Origin: a virus
Length of the DNA stretch: 22,939 nucleotides
Direction: 5' to 3' (one strand)
Virus record (IMG/VR): IMGVR_UViG_3300024306_000088
Coordinates: 1-22,939 of that record
Part shown: positions 1 through 6,762 of the stretch, in pieces
Numbering within the stretch: the first letter of the stretch is position 1
Layout of the letters: each line of letters starts with the position of its first letter
Program-made: the position numbers and the translations under genes
The notes under the pieces: generated by a model
The model's database searches: none
What the model was told of the DNA's origin: nothing
Seen by the model: the letters and a program-made list of their open reading frames with translations, nothing else

Positions 1-78
1 GAAAAAATTGATGCTGAATGTAAGATTGATCCGCAAGCCATAAAACTTTTAAATGAAGCAGCAGGAAATAAAAAATGA
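1..78 (+). CDS. C-terminal end of a probable inner-membrane spanin (i-spanin, Rz-like), partial
   Basis: The window opens inside an open frame that ends at TGA 76-78 and gives 25 residues finishing in LNEAAGNKK. Its stop overlaps the start of the next gene (ATGA at 75-78), and that gene encodes a small lipoprotein of o-spanin type. Rz/Rz1 pairs are normally adjacent or overlapping, with the inner-membrane subunit first, so the context supports an i-spanin. The spanin pair spans the periplasm and fuses inner and outer membranes at the last step of lysis of a Gram-negative host. Only the tail is visible, including one cysteine, so the TM helix and coiled coil expected upstream cannot be checked. 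The call rests mainly on the neighbour. Confidence 0.55.
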   Translation, partial: EKIDAECKIDPQAIKLLNEAAGNKK

Positions 79-344
79 AAACTCTTTTGCTAATACCTGC
101 AGCTTTTCTTTTAACTGGATGTCTATTTACAACAGTTCCAGTTAAAAGAACATTTCCAGAAGTTCCTAAGGAAATAATGGAAGCATGTCCTGACCTTAAA
201 GCTGTCCCAGATACAGAAAAACTATCTGAAGTTTTAAAGGTCGTTACAGAAAATTACTCACAGTATCAAGAGTGTAAGATTAAAGTTGATACTTGGGTTG
301 AGTGGTACAAGACTCAAAAAATCATATTCGATAGTGTAAAATGA
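75..344 (+). CDS. Outer-membrane spanin lipoprotein (o-spanin, Rz1-like)
   Basis: This is an 89-residue protein with a lipoprotein signal: a short basic start, a hydrophobic core and lipobox L13-T14-G15-C16, with C16 the predicted lipidated residue. The mature part carries further cysteines (CPDL near residue 38, QECK near 67) and ends in a charged, aromatic helix (WVEWYKTQ). Small lipoproteins placed directly after an inner-membrane spanin are the outer-membrane subunit of the phage spanin complex, which disrupts the outer membrane after endolysin action. From memory, marine T4-like phages carry close relatives with the same PVKRTFPE start to the mature part. Its start overlaps the upstream stop by ATGA and its stop overlaps the next start, so the three genes are probably translationally coupled. 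Confidence 0.75.
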   Translation: MKTLLLIPAAFLLTGCLFTTVPVKRTFPEVPKEIMEACPDLKAVPDTEKLSEVLKVVTENYSQYQECKIKVDTWVEWYKTQKIIFDSVK

Positions 345-709
345 GTCCTGTAATTGTTTCAACTTCGTCTAACAAAGAGTCCGAGATGATAGACCAAGAG
401 AGAGTAGCCAAATTGGAAACACAAGTAGAAGCCATTAAGGAAGATGTCTCTGAAGTAAAGAATGACATCAAAGAGTTACATTCACGCATAACTACTGGAA
501 ACCGAGAGGTTATTGAAAAATTTGAAGAAAAGATCGATGAACTTGCAAAAAATGATAAGGAACAACACACTGCTTTAAAATCTGCAATGGATAAAGTCAG
601 AGAACGTGTTGATGTTCTAGAAAGATGGCGTTGGATGATTGTCGGTGGTGCAATAGTTTTAGGATATGCTTTGGGGCATATCGATGTTTTGACAAGAATT
701 GTAAAATAA
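341..709 (+). CDS. Coiled-coil protein with C-terminal membrane anchor (XhlA/holin-accessory-like)
   Basis: This 122-residue protein has heptad-rich, highly charged sequence from about residue 17 to 95 (VAKLETQVEAI, VSEVKNDIKEL, MDKVRERVDVLE), followed by one TM helix at about 97-113 and a short basic tail. The arrangement, coiled coil then RWRW and a glycine-rich TM segment at the C-terminus, resembles the XhlA/hemolysin-type phage proteins that work with holins, and it lies directly after the spanin genes. A lysis role is therefore plausible but not proven. The ATG at 341 overlaps the previous stop but has little Shine-Dalgarno sequence. A second in-frame ATG at 386 has AAAGAG 7 nt upstream and would remove 15 poorly structured residues, so it may be the true start. 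Confidence 0.65.
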   Translation: MSPVIVSTSSNKESEMIDQERVAKLETQVEAIKEDVSEVKNDIKELHSRITTGNREVIEKFEEKIDELAKNDKEQHTALKSAMDKVRERVDVLERWRWMIVGGAIVLGYALGHIDVLTRIVK

Positions 710-711
710 AT

Positions 712-740
712 TTGCTTTAAATTGTGAACTAGGGTAAAAT
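712..740 (+). promoter_or_regulatory. Probable sigma-70 promoter for the primase-nrd gene group
   Basis: A TTGCTT -35 element (712-717) is separated by 17 bp from a TAAAAT -10 element (735-740). It sits in the 52-bp gap before the primase gene. The -10 is preceded by GGG, as in the stronger promoters near 17387 and 19926. The -35 is weak (3 of 6 matches to TTGACA) and the -10 is 5 of 6. Confidence 0.5.
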
Positions 741-761
741 AGTTACTCTAGTGGAGTTATT

Positions 762-1793
762 ATGTTATACATTGATGTTAAGTTTGCAAACATTCTTGGA
801 TCACGTCTAAGAAATTTCAAACAGAAAAAAGATTACCTTTGGAATTATTCTTGCCCAGTCTGTGGTGATAGTTCCAAAAACAAACTTAAAGCACGTGGTT
901 ACATTTATCGTGCTAAGTCAGACTTGCTTGTTAAGTGTCATAATTGTGGATATAGTACAAATCTTGGTAACTTAATTAAGTATGTCGATACAAAACTTTA
1001 TGATGAATATGTTCTTGAACGCTACAAAGGTGGCGCAACAAGATATAATGACCACAAAGACATTGCTGATACCAGTGTCGTTTTAGAAACTCCCAAAGAA
1101 GAATTGCTTGAAGATAATATTCTCGAGCCACTAACACGTATCGATAAATTACTAGATACGCATCCTGTCCTTCAATATATAAAGGACCGACAAATACCAG
1201 AGGATAAGTGGAATCTTCTCTACTTCGCTCCAAAATTTAAAGCGTATACTAATACAGTTACTCCAAAGTTTCAAGAGCCAATAGTAGATGAACACCCAAG
1301 ACTCATCATTCCTTACTTCACTGCTGCTGGTAAATGTTTTGCTTATCAAGCCAGAGCATTCGGTAGTGAAGAACCTAAGTATTATACAATTAAAGTAGAT
1401 GAAACGCAGGAGAAAATATATGGACTCGATCGCTTGGATTATAGCAAACGCATATACGTGGTTGAAGGACCAATCGATTCTTTATTCTTACCAAATGCAA
1501 TTGCTGTGTCAGGAGCAAGTTTTGATACCCCCACTGTTCGCCAGCTACTTACTAATGCAACGATCGTGATGGACAATGAGCCACGCAATAAAGATATAGT
1601 AAAGCAACTTGACAAATATATTGATCTGGGCTATAATGTTTGTATGCTGCCAGAAACCGTAATGCAAAAAGATATTAACGATATGGTTTTACATGGTAAA
1701 ATGACCACAGATGAGATTGTTAAATTGATAAATACATTTACGTTTTCGGGCATAGGTGCCAAATTGAGATTCGCAACATGGAGAAGAATTTGA
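762..1793 (+). CDS. DNA primase, T4 gp61-like
   Basis: This 343-residue protein makes RNA primers for lagging-strand synthesis together with a replicative helicase. An N-terminal zinc-binding domain is visible: C31-x2-C34 (CPVCGDSS) and C59-x2-C62 (CHNCG), in a setting like that of T4 gp61 and other zinc-ribbon primases. The C-terminal half has a TOPRIM pattern: VVEGPIDSLF with E235, followed by IVMDNEPRNKD with D271 (MDNE instead of the more usual DxD). Its length matches T4 gp61. A GGAG at 753-756 lies 5 nt before the ATG. The 3' end overlaps thyX by 16 nt, which suggests coupled translation with the nucleotide-synthesis genes that follow. The last 20 residues, within and just before the overlap, look unconstrained. 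Confidence 0.9.
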   Translation: MLYIDVKFANILGSRLRNFKQKKDYLWNYSCPVCGDSSKNKLKARGYIYRAKSDLLVKCHNCGYSTNLGNLIKYVDTKLYDEYVLERYKGGATRYNDHKDIADTSVVLETPKEELLEDNILEPLTRIDKLLDTHPVLQYIKDRQIPEDKWNLLYFAPKFKAYTNTVTPKFQEPIVDEHPRLIIPYFTAAGKCFAYQARAFGSEEPKYYTIKVDETQEKIYGLDRLDYSKRIYVVEGPIDSLFLPNAIAVSGASFDTPTVRQLLTNATIVMDNEPRNKDIVKQLDKYIDLGYNVCMLPETVMQKDINDMVLHGKMTTDEIVKLINTFTFSGIGAKLRFATWRRI

Positions 1794-2476
1794 AAGTTAA
1801 ATTAGTTAGTTATTCGAAACCAGCCCAAGAACTTTATCTTAGTGGTTTAACAGATGCTCAAGAACTTATAGCGTATTGCGCAAGAGTATCAAACCCAACA
1901 AATCAACTCAACACAGAAACATCAGAGAAGTTAATTCGTTATCTTATAAATCATAAACATTGGTCACCACTTGAGATGGTCTCTGCATGTTTAGAGATAA
2001 CTACTACTCGTGATATCGCAAGACAAATTTTGCGACATCGTTCGTTTTCATTTCAAGAATTTAGTCAGAGGTATGCAGATCCAACAAAAGATTTAGATTT
2101 CGTTTTTAGGGAACCACGTCTTCAAGATCCTAAGAACAGGCAAAACTCAATTCCTATTAATGGTTGGAATTTAAAAGAGCAACAACTGATTGAAGAATGG
2201 AAGTGGCATCAAGAAGATGTATTACGAACTGTGACACATGCATATGAATGGGCTATTAATAACGGAATAGCCAAAGAACAAGCAAGAGCAGTACTCCCAG
2301 AAGGAATGACTGTTTCTCGTTTATACATGAATGGAAATTTGCGTAGTTGGGTTCACTTTATCGAACTACGCAGTGCCAACGGAACACAGAAAGAACACAT
2401 GTTAGTAGCACGTGAGTGTGCGAAAGTTATAGCTGAAGTTTTCCCAATGATGGAAGACTTTGTAAATAAAGAATAA
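1778..2476 (+). CDS. thyX: FAD-dependent thymidylate synthase ThyX
   Basis: ThyX methylates dUMP to dTMP using methylene-tetrahydrofolate as carbon donor and NADPH with FAD as reductant. It is unrelated to the ThyA enzyme of T4 itself. The signature motif RHRxxSxxxxSxR is complete at residues 86-98 (RHRSFSFQEFSQR). Downstream, ARAVLPEGM and the SWVHFIELR segment match the conserved C-terminal half of the family. The 232-residue length is normal. The gene starts inside the primase 3' end and is followed after 22 nt by nrdA, so thymidylate and deoxynucleotide synthesis are co-expressed. Aquatic T4-like phages commonly carry thyX. I see no missing catalytic residue. Confidence 0.95.
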   Translation: MEKNLKVKLVSYSKPAQELYLSGLTDAQELIAYCARVSNPTNQLNTETSEKLIRYLINHKHWSPLEMVSACLEITTTRDIARQILRHRSFSFQEFSQRYADPTKDLDFVFREPRLQDPKNRQNSIPINGWNLKEQQLIEEWKWHQEDVLRTVTHAYEWAINNGIAKEQARAVLPEGMTVSRLYMNGNLRSWVHFIELRSANGTQKEHMLVARECAKVIAEVFPMMEDFVNKE

Positions 2477-2498
2477 TTAAAATATTTTGGAGTTACAT

Positions 2499-4301
2499 AT
2501 GGAAAGTGTCGTGCATGGCATTAGGGTTGACTACAGCCGAGATAAGTTGTTTGATGCATTGGGTTTGATGAGATTAAAAGAAAGTTACATGAAGGATGAA
2601 GAGCAATCACCACAAGAACGATTTGCATTTGTATCAAAACAATTCAGTTCGAATGCAGAACATGCGCAGAGACTATATGAATACAGCAGTAAGCATTGGC
2701 TGTCTTATTCTACTCCCATTCTTTCTTTTGGTCGTAGCAAGCGTGGCTTGCCTATATCATGTTTTCTTAACTATATTGAAGATACAGCGGAGGGACTAGT
2801 TGATAATCTTAGTGAAACTAATTGGCTTAGTATGCTTGGTGGTGGTGTTGGTATCGGTTTTGGTATTCGTTCAGCAGACGATAAATCTACTGGTGTCATG
2901 CCTCACCTCAAGATCTATGACTCCAGTTCTCTGGCATACAGGCAGGGTCGCACTCGCAGGGGTTCTTATGCTGCTTACTTGTCTATTGATCATCCAGACA
3001 TTATCCCATTTTTAGAGATGCGTAAACCAACAGGGGATCAGAATCTGAGAACCCTGAACATGCATCATGGTATTAATATTCCTGATGCTTTTATGCAGAT
3101 TATTGAGAAGTGTATGTTAGATCCAGAAGCAGATGATTCTTGGAATCTTATTGACCCACATTCAAAGGAAATTCGTGAAACTGTTTCTGCTAAAGAACTA
3201 TGGCAGAAAGTTTTGGAACTTCGCATGACTACTGGCGAGCCATATCTGCATTTTATTGACACTTCAAATAAACATCTACCGCAATGGTTGAAGGATAAGG
3301 GATTAAAGATTAATCAATCAAACCTTTGTTCAGAAATCATTCTACCAACTAACGAGAAGAGAACTGCTGTTTGTTGTTTGTCTTCATTAAACTTGGAGTA
3401 CTATGATGAGTGGAAAGACGATCCTTTATTCCTTCGTGATACTGCAGAAATGCTTGACAATGTTCTTGAGTATTTTATTTCTAATGCACCTTCCGCCATT
3501 AAACGTGCAAAGTACTCAGCCACTCGTGAACGCAGTATTGGCATTGGTGCGTTAGGATGGCATGCTTACTTACAGAAAAATAATTTGCCATGGGAAAACC
3601 CAATGGCAGTTGGAAGAAATAAGAAAATATTTAAACATATTAGAGAGAAATTAGATGTTGCAAATAAAGAACTGGGATCTGAACGAGGTGAAGCACCTGA
3701 TGCGCAGGGTACTGGTAATCGCTTTAGTCATCTTATGGCTATCGCTCCCAATGCTTCTTCTTCCATTCTCATGGGCAATACTAGTCCTAGCATTGAACCT
3801 TATCGTGCCAATGCTTATAGGCAGGATACTCTTTCGGGTTCTCACCTAAATAAAAATCGCTATCTGGATAAAATTATTCAGAAAGAAGCTGAGAATCATA
3901 AGGATGGTTGGGTTGACGAAGTTTGGTCCAGCATTATCGCAAATGATGGATCCGTTCAGCATTTGGAATGGATGGATGAGTGGACCAAGGAAGTATTTAA
4001 AACTTCAATGGAGATTGATCAGCGTTGGGTTGTTCAACATGCTGCAGATCGTCAAGAATATATTGATCAAGCCCAATCACTAAACGTATTCTTCCGTCCA
4101 GACAGTCATATCAAATACATCCATGCGGTTCACTTCCAAGCATGGAAGCAGGGATTAAAGACAATGTATTATTGTCGTTCAGATAAGATCGCTAAGGCAG
4201 ATAAAGTTGCTAAACGTATCGAGCGAGAAGTTATTAAGGAAATTGATTTAACAGCACTGGCATCAGCTGACGATGGTGCTTGCTTAGCATGCGAGGGATA
4301 A
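2499..4301 (+). CDS. nrdA: Class I ribonucleoside-diphosphate reductase, alpha subunit
   Basis: This is the large catalytic subunit, which reduces ribonucleoside diphosphates to deoxy forms. Starting at ATG 2499 (GGAG at 2489-2492, 6 nt spacing) it has 600 residues. An in-frame TTG at 2487 overlaps the ribosome binding site and is rejected. Catalytic features by analogy with E. coli NrdA are C88 (like C225), N275-L-C277-S-E279 (like N437/C439/E441) and C292 (like C462). The radical-transfer pair appears as MYYC near the C-terminus, and the tail ends CLACEG, the redox cysteine pair reduced by thioredoxin or glutaredoxin. At about 600 residues it is shorter than E. coli or T4 NrdA (about 750), and the N-terminal ATP-cone appears absent, so dATP feedback inhibition of overall activity is probably lost. 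The partner NrdB follows one small ORF later. Confidence 0.95.
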   Translation: MESVVHGIRVDYSRDKLFDALGLMRLKESYMKDEEQSPQERFAFVSKQFSSNAEHAQRLYEYSSKHWLSYSTPILSFGRSKRGLPISCFLNYIEDTAEGLVDNLSETNWLSMLGGGVGIGFGIRSADDKSTGVMPHLKIYDSSSLAYRQGRTRRGSYAAYLSIDHPDIIPFLEMRKPTGDQNLRTLNMHHGINIPDAFMQIIEKCMLDPEADDSWNLIDPHSKEIRETVSAKELWQKVLELRMTTGEPYLHFIDTSNKHLPQWLKDKGLKINQSNLCSEIILPTNEKRTAVCCLSSLNLEYYDEWKDDPLFLRDTAEMLDNVLEYFISNAPSAIKRAKYSATRERSIGIGALGWHAYLQKNNLPWENPMAVGRNKKIFKHIREKLDVANKELGSERGEAPDAQGTGNRFSHLMAIAPNASSSILMGNTSPSIEPYRANAYRQDTLSGSHLNKNRYLDKIIQKEAENHKDGWVDEVWSSIIANDGSVQHLEWMDEWTKEVFKTSMEIDQRWVVQHAADRQEYIDQAQSLNVFFRPDSHIKYIHAVHFQAWKQGLKTMYYCRSDKIAKADKVAKRIEREVIKEIDLTALASADDGACLACEG

Positions 4302-4302
4302 C

Positions 4303-4497
4303 ATGGACGCATACGAATTATTCTGGAAAATAAAAACTATTTGGATGGATAATACGGATAAAAACAGTGGCGTTGGACCTAAAAACACAATACACATGGC
4401 AACGATGGTAATGACTAAAAATGGTTATCGTGAAGTGGTTGCAGCTAAATGGAATAAAGAAATTAAAGCAATAGAACTAATATTAGACGAGGACTAG
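4303..4497 (+). CDS. Small protein of unknown function between nrdA and nrdB
   Basis: This 64-residue ORF begins one base after the nrdA stop and ends one base before the nrdB start, so it lies inside the ribonucleotide reductase operon with no spare sequence. The product is a mixed alpha/beta-looking, soluble protein: an aromatic N-terminal helix (YELFWKIKTIWMD), then two likely strands (MATMVMTKNGYREVVAAKWN and IKAIELIL). No cysteines, signal peptide or TM segment are present. I do not recognise the family. Its position suggests an accessory role in RNR expression or activity, but that is inference only. Confidence 0.75.
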   Translation: MDAYELFWKIKTIWMDNTDKNSGVGPKNTIHMATMVMTKNGYREVVAAKWNKEIKAIELILDED

Positions 4498-4498
4498 G

Positions 4499-5488
4499 AT
4501 GATTAAAAAGAATAATAAGATGACAGATGAAAGGAATTATTTTAAACCATTTAACTATCCATGGGCATATGAAGCATGGCTAAAGCATGAGCAAGCACAT
4601 TGGTTACATACTGAAGTTCCAATGGCAGAAGATGTTAAAGATTGGAAGAAAAAATTAACTAAAGAAGAAAAACAGTTTCTTACTAACATCTTTCGTTTCT
4701 TTACGCAAGGTGATATCGATGTGGCAGGTGGTTATGTTAAGAACTATCTACCATATTTTCCACAACCAGAAATCCGCATGATGCTTTCTGGTTTTGCAGC
4801 ACGTGAATCATTACACATCGCTGCATATTCACATTTGATTGAAACACTAGGTATGCCAGAATCAACATACAATGAGTTTCTTGAATACCAAGAGATGAAA
4901 GATAAACACGATTATGTTCTTCAACTCAGTTCAAAGAATGGAACATTAGAATCTACTGCTACTCACATCGCTGTATTCTCTGCATTTACTGAGGGTATGC
5001 AGTTGTTTAGTTCTTTCATTATGTTATTGAATTTCCCACGTCATGGTTTGATGAAAGGTATGGGTCAGATTATTACATGGTCAATCGTTGATGAAACCAT
5101 GCATGCAGAATCAATGATAAAATTATTCAAAGAATATATTAAAGAGAACCCAGAAATCTGGAATGATGAATTAAAATCAAAGATATATACTATTGCTGAA
5201 AAAATGGTTGCACTCGAAGACAAGTTTATTGATTTATCATTCGCTGGGTCACATATGCGTGACTTGGAACCAGAAGAAGTTAAACAGTATATTCGCTATA
5301 TTGCTGATCGTCGCCTAATTTCAATGGGTATGAAAGGGATATTCAAAGTTAAAAAGAATCCACTACCATGGGTTGAGGAAATGATTAATGCTCCAGTACA
5401 TGGTAATTTCTTTGAAAATCGTGTTACTGATTATGCTAAAGGTGCTTTATCAGGAAGTTGGGATGATGTTTGGGGTAAAGCAGCTTAA
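4499..5488 (+). CDS. nrdB: Class I ribonucleoside-diphosphate reductase, beta subunit
   Basis: This is the small RNR subunit, which houses the diiron-tyrosyl radical cofactor used by NrdA. It has 329 residues. Ligands and radical site by analogy with E. coli R2 are an Asp in FTQGDIDVAGG (D72 or D74), E103 and H106 with Y110 seven residues after E103 (ARESLHIAAY), E165 (FTEGMQ), and E199 with H202 (VDETMH). A radical tyrosine is therefore present, which argues against a Tyr-less R2 class. GAGG at 4489-4492 lies 6 nt before ATG 4499, so that start is preferred over the in-frame ATG at 4520. The stop overlaps the start of the desaturase gene (TAATG), so the two are coupled. Confidence 0.95.
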   Translation: MIKKNNKMTDERNYFKPFNYPWAYEAWLKHEQAHWLHTEVPMAEDVKDWKKKLTKEEKQFLTNIFRFFTQGDIDVAGGYVKNYLPYFPQPEIRMMLSGFAARESLHIAAYSHLIETLGMPESTYNEFLEYQEMKDKHDYVLQLSSKNGTLESTATHIAVFSAFTEGMQLFSSFIMLLNFPRHGLMKGMGQIITWSIVDETMHAESMIKLFKEYIKENPEIWNDELKSKIYTIAEKMVALEDKFIDLSFAGSHMRDLEPEEVKQYIRYIADRRLISMGMKGIFKVKKNPLPWVEEMINAPVHGNFFENRVTDYAKGALSGSWDDVWGKAA

Positions 5489-6198
5489 TGATAGAATTAC
5501 TTTACCTGTTAATAACAACGCACATTACTATAGTGTGCGTTACACTTTACCTGCATAGAGGACAAACCCATAGAGGTATAGAGTTTCACCCAGCACTATC
5601 TCATTTTATGAGATTTTGGCTTTGGTTAACAACAGGTATGGTAACAAAGCAATGGGTTGCTGTTCATCGTAAACACCATCAGATGTGCGAGAAACCTGGA
5701 GATCCACATTCACCACATGTATATGGAATTATGCATGTTTTATTTGGAGGAGCGTTATTATACCATGAAGCATCAAAAGATAAAAATATGGTTGATTCAT
5801 ATGGTGTTGGTACTCCTGATGATTGGATTGAGCACAACCTATACAGTTCTCACTCCAGACTTGGCATTGGCATTCTCCTTGTGTTCAACCTGATTGTATT
5901 TGGTTGGATTGGTTTATTACTATGGGGTATTCAAATGATATGGATACCTTTCTGGGCTGCAGGTGTTATAAATGGTTTAGGTCATTGGTGGGGATACAGA
6001 AACACCAATACTAAAGATCGATCGAAAAATATTTCTTTTTTCGGTATAATTATTGGGGGAGAAGAGTTTCATAATAACCATCACGCAGAGCCAGCAAACC
6101 CAAAATTAAGTAGAAAATGGTGGGAATTTGATATTGGATGGATGTGGTTTAAGGTTTTTAATACATTAGGATTAGCAAGGGTCAAAAATGTCGACTAA
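5488..6198 (+). CDS. Membrane fatty acid desaturase (acyl-CoA/acyl-lipid desaturase family)
   Basis: This is a 236-residue integral membrane diiron desaturase. The three histidine boxes are intact: H23-RGQT-H28, H60-RK-H63-H64 and H195-NN-H198-H199, with a further metal-ligand candidate at H166 (NGLGHWWGYRN), an arrangement typical of delta-9 acyl-CoA or acyl-lipid desaturases. Hydrophobic segments lie near residues 4-21, 41-52, 84-92 and 125-165. Such enzymes insert a cis double bond into an acyl chain using O2 and a reductant. The start overlaps the nrdB stop. Desaturase and RNR both use O2-activating diiron centres, but a functional tie is speculative. It may alter host membrane fluidity during infection. 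The reductant must come from the host, since no fused cytochrome b5 or reductase is present. Confidence 0.85.
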   Translation: MIELLYLLITTHITIVCVTLYLHRGQTHRGIEFHPALSHFMRFWLWLTTGMVTKQWVAVHRKHHQMCEKPGDPHSPHVYGIMHVLFGGALLYHEASKDKNMVDSYGVGTPDDWIEHNLYSSHSRLGIGILLVFNLIVFGWIGLLLWGIQMIWIPFWAAGVINGLGHWWGYRNTNTKDRSKNISFFGIIIGGEEFHNNHHAEPANPKLSRKWWEFDIGWMWFKVFNTLGLARVKNVD

Positions 6199-6337
6199 AT
6201 ATTTTGAATGTGAATCATGTGGAGCACGAGGAAAGATCGTTCTCAAAGGAGATGACCATTCAACAGAAGATGTGGTATATTGCCCAGTTTGTTCTGCTGA
6301 CATCTATGAAGAGGAGGATCTAGACGATGAAGAATAA
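6188..6337 (+). CDS. Zinc-ribbon microprotein (49 aa)
   Basis: This is a 49-residue ORF, ATG 6188 to TAA 6335-6337. It starts inside the last codons of the desaturase gene and its stop overlaps the next start (TAATG), so it fits the operon exactly. Two CxxC knuckles are seen, C8-x2-C11 (CESCG) and C32-x2-C35 (CPVC), about 20 residues apart, which is the classic four-cysteine zinc ribbon. The C-terminus is strongly acidic (EEEDLDDEE). Similar small acidic zinc ribbons in phages may act on transcription or bind nucleic acid or host proteins. No specific function can be assigned. Confidence 0.75.
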   Translation: MSTKYFECESCGARGKIVLKGDDHSTEDVVYCPVCSADIYEEEDLDDEE

Positions 6338-6762
6338 TGTGGTATTACCAAAACAAAGTAGTAGAAAATTTACCTGAGGATTGTGTTGGATTTGTTTATT
6401 TAATCACGAACAATACCAACAACAAAAAATACGTAGGTAAAAAATTAGCCAAGTTCGCAAAGACAACTTACAAAACAGTTAAGTTAAAAAATGGAACAAA
6501 GAAAAAGAAGAAGATTCGTTCTAGGATTGATTCTGATTGGCTAACATACTATGGGTCTAGCATTGAATTAAACAAAGATATTGAAAGGTTAGGCAAGGAA
6601 TCTTTCACACGAGAAATTCTATATTTTTGTAAATCGAAGGCAGAGTGTTCATACATTGAAGCAAGGGAGCAGTTTTCAAGAAAAGTTTTGGAGACAGAAG
6701 AATATTACAATGGACAAATCTCAGTGAGAGTCCATAAATCACACATACTACACAAACTATGA
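6337..6762 (+). CDS. GIY-YIG-like nuclease domain protein
   Basis: This 141-residue protein has an N-terminal segment, GFVYLITN at 18-25 followed by KKYVGKK at 30-36, that matches the GIY-YIG pattern (two short strands with an interrupted YVG) of this nuclease superfamily. A lysine-rich insert (KNGTKKKKKIRSR) and a WLTYYGSS segment follow. The central ERLGKESFTREIL and the late acidic EAREQ are compatible with the family fold. Some phage members are homing endonucleases, but I see no separate DNA-binding domain, so a resident nuclease or a degenerate member is also possible. It overlaps the zinc-ribbon gene by 1 nt and the following gene by 4 nt (ATGA). Confidence 0.6.
   Translation: MWYYQNKVVENLPEDCVGFVYLITNNTNNKKYVGKKLAKFAKTTYKTVKLKNGTKKKKKIRSRIDSDWLTYYGSSIELNKDIERLGKESFTREILYFCKSKAECSYIEAREQFSRKVLETEEYYNGQISVRVHKSHILHKL

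Noticed and set aside
2487-2498. TTG start extending NrdA by four residues
   Set aside because: The TTG overlaps the GGAG ribosome binding site of the ATG at 2499.
2596-3015. Two hydrophobic ORFs on the + strand inside nrdA
   Set aside because: They overlap conserved NrdA catalytic sequence in another frame, with no ribosome binding site and no independent support.
6337-6762. Free-standing homing endonuclease/mobile element
   Set aside because: GIY-YIG-like motif is present but there is no intron, no split gene and no obvious DNA-binding domain. It fits exactly into the operon, so mobility is not supported.
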